Positions 34,864 through 47,190 of a DNA stretch of 64,000 nucleotides are shown in pieces. The notes beneath the pieces are model-generated. The model was not told where the DNA came from and did no database searches. It saw only the letters and a list, made by a program, of their open reading frames with translations. A program made the position numbers and the translations under genes. The stretch is taken from the NCBI RefSeq assembly GCF_003265705.1, contig NW_020312902.1:13316669-13380668 (forward strand), given 5' to 3'. This DNA is from Callorhinus ursinus. Taxonomy: Eukaryota; Chordata; Mammalia; Carnivora; Otariidae. Numbering within the stretch: position 1 is the stretch's first letter; each line of letters opens with the position of its first letter.

Positions 34864-36171
34864 CTGGATCATAAGGGAAACAGAGAAGTCAGATGGCACC
34901 AAGGATCATGGACAAGTTGGAAAGTATTAGCTTCTCCATCAACAGCCACAATAGGTTTGTGATAACCTTTCAGAGAGTATCCCTTGCTGGCACTGAGCCT
35001 CCAGTTCCACAGCACCGAGTTGCTCCCATGTCATGACACTTAGACAACAAATGAACAATGACAACAATCTTTCCCAGTGGTTGGCATTTTCGGTGAGAGC
35101 AGAGACTCTATATTTGGTCACTGTGCTCTGCATATGTACACACTTAATAAATAGTTTCAACTGCAAACAGAAGCTACTGATGTGGGTGGGATGTACCGAA
35201 GATTGATTTATTCTGCCTTAAAATAAGTTTCTAATCCACTGTCATCATGACATGATTGTGAAATGGATTTTTTTTCTGAATCTAAATAACTACTATTGCT
35301 CAAAAGCTCTAGTTACTTCGAAATTAATTTCATTTCTGATCTGAGCACAATTTTTTTCCTTCATATTTACAAATCCATGCATTGAGTGGGTGTTTTTTGG
35401 TTCTTTCCATGTGCAAGTTACTTAAAGGAATCGAGGGTCAGAGGAAGAACTCTGGATATCGGGAAGTAAGAAATGCTGGGTCAGAGTCCCAGCTCCGCCA
35501 TCTGATGGCTGCGGGAGTCAAACTCTGTAATCTCACTTGGGAAGGATGGATTCTTGTAGGAACCTGGAAACCACTCCAAGAAATGGTCCTCTGGCCTGGG
35601 CTTGTTGAAAAGTCCTGCCAACATGGCACAGCTCTGCAGATGGCTGCTCTCAGCCCAATCATCCTAACTCGGGGGGACATTAATATTCACCAGAGAAGAC
35701 ACCAGAGGCTGTTCAGAGAAAATAGCAGGATGACAATAGCAACCCGGCCGCTGTGCCGAGGAGGCAATTACTGGAGGCCTCCTCTCTGTTCTCACCAAGC
35801 ACTTGCTGGAGATGGGCCAGTCCTCCCACTCCAGTCCAAACCTGGCGCCCATCCACAGCGGCTGTGGGGAGCAGGCGAGGTGTCATATCTCTATTGAAAA
35901 CCACCCATTGCTCCTCACTCCAAGAGATGGCATCTTCCATGGCTCCCCCTAGCTCTGCACAGATTGGAAGCACACAGACTGCCAGGCAGAGCAAATGTTA
36001 GAGTCCACATGAAGGCAGAACCTTGGAAAAAACTTGGTGCAAAGACTTAAGCTATGAATCAAGAGGAGAGACTGGTTTGGTCCCTAGGGTTCAGCTCTAT
36101 CCCCGCATCTCTATTTCCTAATTAGAGCCATTCATCTCTTGTGTTCCAGGACTTTTGTTTTTCTGGTTTTT

Positions 36172-36352
36172 CTTAAGATTTTATTTATTTATTTGAAAGA
36201 GAGAGCACACGAGCAGGGGGAGGGGCAAAGGGAGAGGGAGAAGCAGACTCCCCACTGAGCAGGAAGCCTGACACTGAGCTCAATCCCAGGACCCTGGGAT
36301 CATGACCTGAGCCGAAGGCAGACAATTACCAGACTGAGCCACCCAGGTGCCC
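36172..36352 (-). mobile_element. Can-SINE (SINEC), sense to SORCS3
   Basis: The plus strand reads the reverse complement: an AAGATTTTATTTATTTATTT tail first, then the GA-rich body, ending with CTGAGCCACCCAGGTGCCC. Short target-site copies CTGGTTTTT lie at 36163-36171 and 36353-36361. Confidence 0.93.
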
Positions 36353-36574
36353 CTGGTTTTTGTTTTTTTGATAAGGCATCTGTTCTGAATCTATATCGTT
36401 CTGCACTGGCTTAGAAGTGGGTCATTCACATATTAAGATCAATGAGTTGCTAAGAAGTCTTTTTCTTTTTAAAATAAATTTCAACTGCATAGAATCAGAT
36501 TAAAATATAATCTTTGGTACTAAATACACAATCACCACTAGTCCTTGCTTGATCCTATTTGTTTATTTTTCTTT

Positions 36575-36626
36575 CTCCCTCCCTTCCTTTCCTTCCTTCC
36601 TTCCTTCCTTTCCCTCTCTCTTTCTT
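36575..36626. repeat. (TTCC)n pyrimidine tract
   Basis: Imperfect TTCC units grading into CTCT, adjoining the L1 at 36630 where its poly-A tail would be. Confidence 0.88.
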
Positions 36627-36629
36627 ATT

Positions 36630-37130
36630 TTTTTAAGTCCAGTCTAGTTAATATACAGTGTTACGTTAGTTTCAGGTATACAATATAGTGATTCAGCAAT
36701 TCCATATATAACTCAGTGCTCCTCATAAGTACCCTCTTAATCCCCATCACCTATGTCACCCATCCCCCCACTCAGCTCCCCTCTGGCAACCATCTGTTTG
36801 TTCTTTGTAGTTAAGAGTCTGTTTTATGGTTTGTCTTTTCTTCTTTGTTCATTTGTTTGTTTCTTAAATTCCACATATGGATGAAATCATATGGTATTTG
36901 TTTTTCTCTGACTTATCTCACTGAGCACAATACTCTCTAGATCCATCCATGTTGTTGCAAATGGTTAGATCTCATTATTTTTTATGGCCGAGTAATGTTC
37001 CATTGTATATATATACCACATCTTCTTTATTCACTCATCTATTGATGGACACTTGGGCTGCTTCCATAATTTGGCTCTTGTCAGTAATGCTGCAATAAAC
37101 ATAGGCATGCATATCATCTTTTTGAATTAG
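36630..37130 (-). mobile_element. L1 3' end fragment
   Basis: The plus strand reads the antisense of an L1 3' region: GTTTCAGGTATACAATATAG, ACCCTCTTAATCCCCATCAC, CCACATATGGATGAAATCAT, CATCCATGTTGTTGCAAATG, TCCATTGTATATATATACCA. It is about 500 bp and 5'-truncated. The adjacent (TTCC)n tract at 36575-36626 sits where its poly-A tail would be. Confidence 0.9.
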
Positions 37131-37189
37131 TGCTTTAATCATAAATTATAAAACCAACACATGTATGCCTCTCAACCCAAGAACTGGAA

Positions 37190-37383
37190 CAGTAGTTTTT
37201 AAACTTGAGCTGCATGAGAATCACTTGGAAAGCTGCTTAAAACTCAGACTTCTGGGCCCCACCTACAGAGTCTTTGAGTTGATCAATCTGGAGTGAGGTC
37301 CAAGAATTGTCTTTTCTAATGAGTTTCCAGATAATGTTGATGCTGCTGGTCTGGGGACCCCACTCCGAGCAGCTCAGAACTAG
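37190..37383. mobile_element. MER5A-like hAT-Charlie MITE
   Basis: The sequence reads AAACTTGAGCTGCATGAGAA, then CTGGGCCCCACCTACAGAGT, then GATGCTGCTGGTCTGGGGAC, in MER5A order over about 194 bp, which is the expected element length. Confidence 0.88.
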
Positions 37384-37504
37384 AACTTTAAAGGTAACTG
37401 ACATACAGTTCTAAAGTGCTTCCATGCCCCACACCTGTCCTGACCCTGGCCTCCTTCTCAGATATAGCTATTTTCCTGATTTTGTGTTGACAATGATGCT
37501 AACG

Positions 37505-37660
37505 TTTTTTTTTTTAATTGGGGTGAAATTCCTATTACATAAAAATCACCATCTGAAGATGTACAATTCAGTGACATTTAGCACATTTGCAGTGTTACAC
37601 AACTTCTACCCAATTCTAAATGATTTTCATCACCCCCAAAGGAGATCTCATACCCAGTGA
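37505..37660 (-). mobile_element. Probable old L1 3' UTR fragment
   Basis: ATGTACAATTCAGTGACATT, GCACATTTGCAGTGTTACAC and AACTTCTACCCAATTCTAAA resemble the common antisense L1M 3' UTR stretch. It is short and diverged. Confidence 0.5.
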
Positions 37661-38554
37661 TGAAGTTTTTAAACCCCAAAGTATATGCTCTGGTCACTTA
37701 TCATATGCTTAAAAAACAGCTCTCTACAGGACACCCTAAATGTCATCAAGCTTGCCTTGGGGAAGAAAAGCGGCATCAGAGAAGGCTAGTCCGTCACTGA
37801 ATGCTGGCCAGAGCATGGCAAAAAAGAAGCTTCTCCTGAGAAGATCCAGTTGGCTCCATAGAGAATAAGGTGAGAGCATCGCCAAGCTTCTGATTGACAC
37901 CATAGAACAAAACTGGGTCCCTTGCGGTTTCCAAATCACCAAGAGCCAAAGGAGAACAGAGTGTTCTCCTCAACAGGGTGATGGACCCCACCAACTCGGG
38001 AACTCAGCCCAGCCATGCCTGACACAGCCCTGCACAAGCACAAACCCTCTTTTTCACAAGCTCACACACACAACCTGAGGGACTCTGTGTTTGAGTAATC
38101 AAGATGGAGATTACACTTCAGATACATGATGGGACGAACCAAACTACTAAGGGGCTGATGAAGCCCCAGGAGCCCAGAGGTTCTTTCTGTACCTATGATA
38201 TCAGAGTATCTCCCAGGGATACCAAGCCAGCTCCTACAGTTCTGCTTTGTCCTGGCTGTATCCTTCTCTGTACCTGTTACCATCTAATTCATGGTTTAAC
38301 TTCACTGTAAGACCCATGGGTTCGTGGAAGGGTTTTGGATGCCACCAATGCATTACGATTTCTCTCTCTTCTCGACTCTGTTCTCTCTATTCCTACAGCC
38401 CTTTCAACATTTACTCTTGTGGGACACGTATTCCTTCGATCTTTCCTCCATGTCTTCTTATAACATTTCAACCTCCCTGATTCCTAGGCAGTGCTGGTCT
38501 CGTGGCAAGTGACTGCTGAATACATAATAATAAAAGTAATGACACAATGGTCAT

Positions 38555-38700
38555 TGATGGAGTTCATCTGCCATGCTCCAGAACTCATGTAGCCATTATA
38601 TAAATTATCCAGTCTAATCGCCATGACAACCCTTCAAAGACTATAAGGTACTGAGTGACTTGCCCAAGGTAAGACAAATTTGAACCTAGCAAAGTTTGGC
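38555..38700 (+). repeat. MIR
   Basis: ATAAATTATCCAGTCTAATC, CATGACAACCCTTCAAAGAC and AGTGACTTGCCCAAGGTAAG follow MIR order. Confidence 0.6.
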
Positions 38701-38999
38701 TCTAGACCTGTTCTCCTCCTCCTATAATTAAGAAGGGTCTCCATTCACCTCACACATCTCACTATAACAACAATATATTTTCTTGACTTGAAGATGTTTT
38801 TTAAAAACATATAAAAACCTCCGTAACTGGCATGTGTATACATGTTTATCTTTCTTCATATTCCAGAAAATCTGTTATGACATTGATGGCATATCTTAAA
38901 AATGATGTCTTCATAGAAGAGAGGATGTGAGGTAATAAGAACAAGATTAATAATAACTACCATGCAATGAAAGCTTATTACACAGAAAATGGGACAATA

Positions 39000-39170
39000 A
39001 GCAGTTTATACACCACACTTTATTTGACTCTAATTATATATGATGTAATATATAGTACCTCTACAGGTCAGGAAATTGAGGCTCAGAGTGGTCAACTAAC
39101 CTGCTCGACATCACACAGCTTTTCGTTGTTACAGCCAATCTGTGACCCCTCCCCTGTGTCCAAGCCCTTA
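39000..39170 (+). repeat. MIR-like repeat
   Basis: ATACACCACACTTTATTTGA, CAGGAAATTGAGGCTCAGAG and ACATCACACAGC follow MIR order. Confidence 0.55.
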
Positions 39171-40059
39171 ACTAGGAATAGTGCATCCCCAAAATATCAG
39201 GTACAGAGCAGGGGCTCAATACTCACTGACTAACTGAGTAATGAATTGCGGGGATTAACCCACTCAACCAGAAACACTTTGAGTGTGATTTCCTCTGTTG
39301 TTTAGTGACTAAACCATGGACTCACAGAGGAGCTCTCCATTCCCACCCAGTAGGTGGTCACAGGAACTTATCTCCAGCACTCCCCGCTTTGGGAGCCAGA
39401 TCCTCAGGGTGTTGGGAGGATACCAAGCTGATGCATTTGCTGCCTCTCCACTATTATTTGCATGACTCTCTGGCAACCACACAAGGAAAGAATGAAGTTT
39501 AGTGACTATTAATCTATTTTGATGAACTTTTCTCTTCCTCACAAGCAAATCTGCTGGCATTGTAAATCCCAGAGATTATTACCACTTTCCCTTTCAGTGA
39601 CACCTTTTATTTTACATATGATGAATGTCATCCAATTATTTGCTCTGGGCCCATCCGTCATGCTAAACACTGAATTAGCTGGGTCTTTTCCTCACTAATG
39701 ACTGGCTCGTTAATCTGATTTTCTGGATTTCCATTTTACAGGTTTAATTGGGCTCCTGGCCAGTGAAAATGATTCCTTTGGACAAATGCACTGACCATTA
39801 AACACATCTGTCTCTTCTGACTTGTTCCCATTCTTGCTGTAGCCAAATCTAACCTGACATATCTTTTATTTTTTCATTTCTCCTTGATTCTGGAAGATAG
39901 CTTGCCCTGGAGGAGAGAGAGAAATCTGCAAAAAAAGAAAAGGAACCAAAGCGCCTGGAGTCATGTTAAGTCTGTTTCTGCCATAGATAGAAGAAAACTT
40001 GTAATATCTCTAGAACTCATAAGTGGGCATAGGTAATCTGAAAAGAGAAGCAAAAAATA

Positions 40060-40370
40060 ACATTTTCAGGTGTCCACTATGTTGAGTGCTTTATATTCAT
40101 GATATTATTTAATAGCCACACTAGTAATGATTACTATTATTATTGTTAGTAATATTAATAGTACCCTACAAGGTATAAATATTAATAACATTCTCTGAGT
40201 ATTTAGTATATGCCAAGCCCTGTTCCTCTGAACATATTAGCTTTCTATTTTATGTTCAGGTGAGAAACTGAGCCATGGGGGAAGTTACACAACATACTCA
40301 AAGACAAACAGCAAGTAAATGGTGAAGCTGGAATCTGAACCCAAGTTTATCTGACTGCAAAGCTTATGCT
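40060..40370 (+). repeat. Two MIR-like pieces in tandem
   Basis: The first starts near GTCCACTATGTTGAGTGCTT and the second near TCTGAGTATTTAGTATATGC, ending with GGAATCTGAACCCAAG. An AT-rich stretch separates them. Confidence 0.55.
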
Positions 40371-41346
40371 GGTCCCTCAGGCTTGGTCAGGTTTCCAAAC
40401 CTCTGTGGAGGGGAATGGATCCCATGTCACTCAACTTCCCACTTCCCAGGTAAGATGCCTACCAACAAGGCAGATCTTTTTATGTGACGGATCATATCAG
40501 TGTCTCAGTCCTGAGAAATCAATGCTCTATTGTTACACGGGAGTGAACAGTGTTGCTACCAGAATTTGTGAATAAGAGGGATCAGAGTGGAAAGAATTTC
40601 GGCTGCACAAGAAATGTAGGAAATGACATTTAGAAGGTTTCTCAGCTAGAGGACCTTGCTGGGCCCAGTATGATGGGACTAATCTGCTGAAGCAAGAGAA
40701 GTGGCCACCTGTGATTCCCACACAGCCTCTGCAGCATGCCCTCCTCCTTCAAGAAACAAAAGGGAACAGCACAGTTGTCAGGATGCACAATTAACTTTTC
40801 CAATTGCTTTTCTCATTAATTCTATTCAGATTATTTAAAATAAATCTTGACATTGTTAGGCCTTTCTCTTCCTCCTCACCTACATAATTCCTTCCAAGAT
40901 CACATTTTTTTTTCAAGAATGAAGGAGCAGGATTTGACTGCTGGACCACAAAGTTGATAAACAGCCACAGGTCTCATCAGGAAGTTGCCCTAAGTGTTGG
41001 GATGGTCCTGGGGGCTTCTGCACAGCACGTTACATTGCCCTTGCCAACTTAAGCTCGTTTTCCAAAAATGTTTTGCTTAGGCACCACACTAGAGGTCTGA
41101 ATCAAAATTTGTGGGCTGGCATTTGGAACAACATGACATCTTACCAGCAAGCCATCTCCTCTGCTAGACTCTTTGATGTTGAATTCAGTGTTTGTCAAAC
41201 TGGCGTTTGCTCATTTTATGTCCTGGAGGCTGTGTGATATTAATGTAATATGCAGTTTTATCTGCCCGTTTCTAGAAAGAGTGGGTCTATTACCTACCAC
41301 ACATATACTATGCTAAGGCTGAACCTCCTTTGAAACAGATTTGCAC

Positions 41347-41404
41347 ATAAAATCTTTTACTGGGGCCCTAACACAATAAAATCTTTTACTGGGCACCTAA
41401 CATA
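41347..41404. repeat. 29-bp tandem duplication
   Basis: Two adjacent 29-bp units share ATAAAATCTTTTACTGGG and a CCTAACA core and differ at a few positions. This is a local duplication of intron sequence, not a transposon. Confidence 0.85.
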
Positions 41405-41483
41405 ACAACCCTAAAATAATCTCACCAAGAATAGATTTGGAATAAGATAGTTGACACTGAAGCCAATATAATGCTCTCAATTT

Positions 41484-41484
41484 G

Positions 41485-41522
<38 letters not shown>

Positions 41523-41541
41523 CTGTGTGTGTGTCTGTGTC
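41484..41541. repeat. (TG)n microsatellite, interrupted
   Basis: About 58 bp of TG units with TATA and TCTG interruptions. Alternating purine-pyrimidine sequence of this kind can adopt Z-DNA. Confidence 0.95.
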
Positions 41542-41864
41542 TAAGGGAGGTGCTGGAGGGAAGGTGAATACTGAGGTTGGCCAAAACATACTGACAAAGA
41601 ACTGCCACCTTCACCAACCCTTGCCAAGGCTTCTTGGAACCTTCACTGCCTGCTGGGAATGGTAGGAAGGGAGAGAAAAGGTGAGTTACAAAAGCATGGG
41701 GGAAAGACTTATGTCCAGACCATCCACAGCACTAGAAGAGGAATCGGTCCATCTGACTCCGAGTCTGTTTTTTTCCAAATTCAATCAAGGTCTGGACTTG
41801 ATAAGTTTCCAATTACATTCTTTTCAAAGAGGACTCTTCCTCTGATTTTTTTTAGCATTATAGT

Positions 41865-42080
41865 ACATTGGTTGGAATCCCAGACCTGTGCTTAAATCCT
41901 GCGTCTGCCACTTGCTGGTTTGGTGATCTTGGACAGGTAATTACTTTAACCTTTCTTCTGGAAAGTGGAGACATCAATACTACCCATCAACATGTTGTCA
42001 TGAGGAGTAAACACAGTACAGCACGTAAAAAGCGTTAGCCCTGAAGCCGGCACATACTAAGTGCTCACTGCATAGAACTT
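41865..42080 (+). repeat. MIR
   Basis: GTTGGAATCCCAGACCTGTG, CTTGCTGGTTTGGTGATCTT and ACATACTAAGTGCTC follow MIR order over nearly full length. Confidence 0.75.
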
Positions 42081-42362
42081 GCCTCTGCTGAGCTAGAGGA
42101 CAGTTGCCTGCACCAACGTTAACATCTTGGGGTCGGCTGGGGGTTGACCATGGTGGCAGTTTATAGATGCCAACTGGAGCTTTAGGAAGTGCTGGCATAG
42201 CCACATGGACTACCTGGTCAGAAGTGACGAGGGAGAGAGGACTGAAATTCTTCTTGGGGCCTTTAGGAAGGATAACTTCATGGAGAAGACACCTATGCAG
42301 ACCTTGAAGCCAACGTGTTTCATGCCAGAGATTGAACCATTAATGGCTGCAGGACTTACCTT

Positions 42363-42560
42363 CTTTCTTTAGGATTTTTATTTATTTATTTGACAGAGAG
42401 AGAGAGAGCAAGAGAGCACAAGCTGGGGGAGCTGCAGGAAGAGAGAAAAGTAGGCTCCCCACTGAGCAGGGAGCCTGACACAGGGCTCGATCCCAGGACC
42501 CTGAGATCGTGACCTGAAGCAAAGGCAGCTGCTTAACTGACTGAGCCGCCCAGGTGCCCC
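42363..42560 (-). mobile_element. Can-SINE (SINEC), sense to SORCS3
   Basis: The element is in reverse orientation: a TTTATTTATTTATTTGACAG tail side, a GA-rich body, and a head ending CTGAGCCGCCCAGGTGCCCC. Target-site copies CAGGACTTACCTT (42350-42362) and CAGGACTTATCTT (42561-42573) differ at one base. Confidence 0.94.
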
Positions 42561-42680
42561 CAGGACTTATCTTTGTGTTCTGGCTTTCATGACTTAGAGA
42601 GAGGGAAAGAAGTTCTTGGAATGTGCATCTGACCCTTCAGGATGGATGGAAGTCCTTTGCCTTCCTTCTCCTAGTGGGTG

Positions 42681-42706
42681 TGGGGGGGGGAGGGGGGGGG
42701 GTTGGG
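42681..42706 (+). repeat. Poly-G tract, G-quadruplex candidate
   Basis: Two long G runs (nine and ten G) separated by one A, followed by TT and a run of four G. Several four-tract G3+ patterns fit. The C-rich strand is the SORCS3 sense strand, so a quadruplex would form on the template DNA strand rather than in the transcript. Confidence 0.8.
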
Positions 42707-42798
42707 GCAGATAAAAAGCAAAGGTAAGTGCAAAAATAAAAAAGAACAGATAAGGACTTGAATTGTCATCTCAGAGCACAAAAGTTGGGAGCACCTTG

Positions 42799-42846
42799 AT
42801 TAATTATGTATACATATATATATGCATATATAATTAATATAATAAT
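42799..42846. repeat. AT-rich imperfect palindrome
   Basis: ATTAATTAT on the left pairs with ATAATTAAT on the right around an (AT)n centre. Confidence 0.75.
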
Positions 42847-43574
42847 AGCTAAAAAGCCAAAAACTAAAGCGTCTACTCTGAGTGTTCTAGGTCAGGATAC
42901 CAGAGCTGCCTTACAAAAAAGAAAGCAGTACCATGCAAACCCTAAAGTGACATGTTAAAACTCTTTACCAAAACATCTCCCCCTTCCTTTCTCAGAAATG
43001 GCCCTGTTCCTGGAAGACCGGGAGCTTCATGTGGATCCAGGAAAGATGGGACCAGGGAGGCTGGGGCAGATACTGTAAGGAATCTAGCTCCATAGTCTTC
43101 TTACACTTACATAAGTTTTCTCTTTGACTTGAGACCTCGCATAGCCTTTTTCCTTTCTGCAGGTGGATGTTATGAGCTCAGTTCATTGACTGAAATCTTC
43201 CCAAGCCAGACACCAGCCTCTGTCTTTTCTCTAGTATTCAAGCATTTCAGAAAATAAATACAAAATAGTGGGAAAGGAGAAGGAAAAAGGGTGTAAGGTC
43301 CTAGTATACCTAATGTCTTTGTTTCCAGTTTCAGCTTAACCAGTTATCAGATATGCAATTTTGGCGTGGTAACTAATCTGTTGGAGTTTCAGGGCTATTG
43401 TTCTATATAAAGGGAGCAAATAATTACCCTTCTCTTACAGAGCAGTAAACGAGATAATAAAATGCTCTCATGGAACTGTAAAGTGTTCTATAACGTAATG
43501 ATTAGAATGTTATAATTGACCTGTGGTATGTACCTAAAAACACAAAGATGTTAGAAGTATTTTCACTGGAAAAT

Positions 43575-43907
43575 TGCTGTGGACAGAAAGTTTGTGTTCC
43601 CCACAAATTCCTACGTTGAAACCTAATCCCCAATGTGATGGTATTTGGAGGTGGGGTCTTTGGGAAGTGATTAGGTCATGAGGGTGGGGCCCTCATGAAT
43701 GGGATTAGTGCCCTTATTAAAGAACTCCATTGCCCCTTCTACCACATGTTTATGAACCAGGAAATGGGCTCTCTTCAGCCACCAAATCCACCAGTACCTT
43801 GATCTTGGGCTTCCCAGCATCCAGAACTGTGGGACAGATTCTGTTATCTGTACATAAGATTCTGTTATATGGTATATCTGCTATAGCAGTATGAACAGAC
43901 TAAGACA
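43575..43907 (+). mobile_element. ERVL-MaLR solo LTR (MST-like)
   Basis: The stretch includes CCTAATCCCCAATGTGATGG, GGTGGGGTCTTTGGGAAGTG, CTCATGAATGGGATTAGTGC and an end near GAACAGACTAAGACA. This is the order of an MST/MLT-type MaLR LTR, at about 333 bp. No internal retroviral coding sequence is next to it, so it is a solo LTR. It is antisense to SORCS3. Confidence 0.85.
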
Positions 43908-45054
43908 GAAATCAAGCTGATGATACAGATAGGCCCACTCTATTGATTGTGGGGGCACTGAAATTTGCCAGTGAGGCTATAGCTATTCACAGACTGGTGG
44001 GCAATAAGGAATGTCACAAGAGAAGCAGGAAATGGATGGGCAGAGATAAAGAACAGAAGTGCATTCAGCCACACAAGATGAATGGCAGGCGTATATAGCC
44101 ACTTAGAGAATGATTAATTTTACCGATATGTTCAAGATATTTTACATATCCTAAAAGGGCAAGGCAAACAAAGTCATTAATTTTCTAGAGAAGCAGGGAT
44201 GATGCTTTTTTGGGACATGGGGTTTCCAGACGGCCTTGGAAATATGCATGGGCTGCTAGATACGACAGCAAAACTTGGCAAACATGGGATTTGCATGCCT
44301 CATGAGTGAATTTTGGGACAGCAGTGGACAGATTTAAACCATCTGTCAAGCTGTTTCTCAGGAAACACTACCACTTCCCCAAGAGAGCCATGAATATTTG
44401 TGAAATGCGAACTGCTACTTGGAGCCTCCCCACTGTACTCCCCAGGTCATGCCTTTCCTGTCCTCCATCAGCAGAAGCACCTCTGGGAGAGTCAAGCTCT
44501 GTGCTCACACTTTGTATGCGCCGTCTGCTCTCGTGCACAATGACCACACGGAAGAGATACTTTGCAGTCCCACTCTACTGGTAAGTTAACTGACGTACAT
44601 GGGATCATGCAGCTACAAAGTGGCAGAGTCTGGATTTGAACTCAGCTCTCAAAATCCGGACCACATCCACTACACTGTGCAACCCTGAACAAGCCTAAAG
44701 TGTCTCCTGCAGAGCCTTTCCAAAGAATGGCTAATTTAGGACCAATTACCTGGAGGGATTTACCATGACCCAGATCATGAGAAGCCTCCAGCATCAATGA
44801 AATCACAGTGACTCGCATCATAAACCACCTCCCTAAGGAAGCTTCCCCACCCCAATTTCCCAGTGGGAATTCATCTTTTCTTCCTCTGATTTTTAGGGCT
44901 CTTTGTTTGTGGCCTTCTCGCTGCATTTACCAGCTGCTGTTCTAAATTATGGGAAACTGGTACCTTTTAGTTCTCTTGTACTATCTTCTATGGTAGATAA
45001 TGTGCTACATTCCCATTTTACCCTCTCTTAGTACCTGGCACCCATGTCATAACA

Positions 45055-45260
45055 ACTAATATTTGTAGAGGACTCTATTCTCTGACATTAGTTTTTATTA
45101 TTGGACTGAATCTCATTTGGTCAGGGCACAACCCTGTGAGGGAGGTCTAATTACATCCCCATTTTAGAATTAAGGGGCCTGACTTTAGGTCACCTTGTTA
45201 CTAAAAGGTGAGGCTCAAAGCCAACCACAGAACTTCTGCCTTGAATCCCCAGGTTCTTTT
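45055..45260 (+). repeat. MIR-like repeat
   Basis: ACAACCCTGTGAGGGAGGTC, CATCCCCATTTTAGAATTAA and a following GGTCACCTTG follow MIR order. Diverged. Confidence 0.5.
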
Positions 45261-45897
45261 CATGTTGCCAGGCTGCTTCAGTCTGTGTCTGCTGAGTCAA
45301 GATCAGAAAAAGACAAAGTGGAGATAATTGCATGGGTTTTCACAAGTGGGTCGTGATTTTACATCAAATACTCCTTTGAGTGTTTGGCAACACAACATGG
45401 CGATAAGAGAGTGTGCTTTCCTGGGGGAAACAGAGAAGAAGATTACAAGATGTTCTTCTCTACCTACTGCTGAATCCACATGTTAATTAAGGGTCTGGCC
45501 AAATTCCCATCATTCCTTAAACACTGCTCACGTTTAGACGTTTCATGATGGGTACTGGCCCCAATTCTACTATATGTTGCATATGTTAATCAGTGAGCAA
45601 AAACTTATTCAGCCCTCTCGTGCCCAGGCTGTATCAGGTACCATGGGAGTCATAGGACTGTGACCTCGTGGAGTTTACCATTTCTTTGTAAAAGTGAGCC
45701 TAACATATAAGATGTACAAATGACAACATAATACCAGTGATGATGCTCTGGTACCCTGGGCAGGGTAAAGGCCAGGCGCTGGAGAAATACCCCCCAGAAC
45801 CATAGTACTTTACTCCACTTATTTTCATGCTCCTTCTAGAATTACCATAAAATCAGTGCACACATGACACACACACACACCCTGTAACATAGAGTAC

Positions 45898-45962
45898 ATA
45901 CATATATATACGCATTATATGTTAATATAATGTATTATATTATACGTATTATATATATGTAT
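45898..45962. repeat. AT-rich low-complexity tract
   Basis: Alternating TA/AT sequence with imperfect self-complementarity over about 65 bp. Confidence 0.8.
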
Positions 45963-46979
45963 GTAGTGTTATTGACACTCCCACAGCCTTTGGAGAAGAA
46001 TGGGTTCTCAACACTAAAAGACTTTCTATTTGTTGAATGGGATGACGGATTTGAAGATGGAACAATGGAGTAACCAGGATACGATTAAAGTGTTCTACAT
46101 AACCAAGGGAGGGATGGAGAGAAAAGGTGGGGATCAGGTGGGGATGGATCCTGAAAGAAGAAAAAGATCATAGCAAATCTGGAGAAATTGCAGGAGGCGA
46201 GATCCAAGAGGGTGGGTCACTGGTCATTGGTTCCCGAAGTGGTGCTTCAGAGGAATGCCAAGAAACAGTGGGTGTGTGTAGGTTTTATTAAGTGTTTTTG
46301 CCATGCAGTATCTGACATAAACACTGTGCTTTGTTTTTGTTTGACATTTCCAATAAAAAGTTTACACCACACTGCTCAATAATCTCATTAAGATTTTATT
46401 TATGTATTTGTTTCTCTTTGCAGAGGTGTTTCATATCAAGAACGTAGATCTGCTTCAAGAAAATACCCAAGAGTTATAGCTGGGTTACCAGAAATTATCT
46501 TTCTGAGGCTTTTTGGTTACTTATTTAGTTCTTTGTTACGAAAATTCACAAAGAGCCTTGCATCAGAAGCCTAGACATGGATTCTATACCTCCCTCACCC
46601 GTACTGGCTATTATGGGTCTTTGGGAAAAGCAGTTAACTGCTTCCAGATCTCAAGTCCATCCTAAAACGGGTGGGCATACTCAGAACATATTGGTCCAAC
46701 TTGTGCCAGACACAAAGTAGGGACTCAAGAATCTCATGTCCCTGTGCTTCTCATTCCTTCACATCCGGGATCCTGGTTTCCTCAGCACAAGGGTTTTTTT
46801 CAGCTCCTATCCTAAGATTCTCTGCTGCCAGTTTCTTCTGGAGTCATTCAATGACTCCACAAACATGTTTTGTGTTAAAGGTTTCTGCTCCTACTTACTG
46901 CCCCTTACATATGTCTTGACCCAATTGGCTCAAAACATAAGAACATTTAGGCTCTGACTCTCATTCAAAAGCAGAACGA

Positions 46980-47190
46980 GTGTACTGGTATCAGAAGGCG
47001 CAGGTCAAAGTCTCTGCTCCACTCTTTACTGGCTGTGTGATCTTAGGAAAAGGACTTTACCTCTCTGGGCCTCTTCTGTGAAATGGAGGTAAGAGTAGGA
47101 CTTCCCTCGCAGGATGTCATAACAACAAAATGCGTCAGTACTATGCCTCGCTCACACCAGCCACTCAGTGAGTGCTAGCTATTACCATTA
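46980..47190 (+). repeat. MIR
   Basis: TTTACTGGCTGTGTGATCTT, AGGACTTTACCTCTCTGGGC and CACTCAGTGAGTGCTAGCTA follow MIR order, well preserved. Confidence 0.8.

Larger units (their letters stand above)
34864..43570 (-). other. SORCS3: SORCS3 upstream intron, proximal part
   Basis: This begins the intron that feeds the first visible exon. It contains SINECs at 36172 and 42363, an L1 3' end at 36630-37130, a MER5A at 37190, an L1-like fragment at 37505-37660, MIR-like pieces near 38555-38700, 39000-39170, 40060-40370 and 41865-42080, a 29-bp tandem duplication at 41347, a (TG)n tract and a poly-G tract at 42681. About 34900-36150 and 39200-40050 hold nothing I could name. Confidence 0.6.

Noticed and set aside
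34528..34962. 144-codon plus-strand open frame overlapping a SORCS3 exon
   Set aside because: It is an antisense shadow of the exon and its flanks.
35382..35897. 171-codon plus-strand open frame
   Set aside because: No recognised family, overlaps other frames of similar length on both strands, and shows no splice or promoter context.
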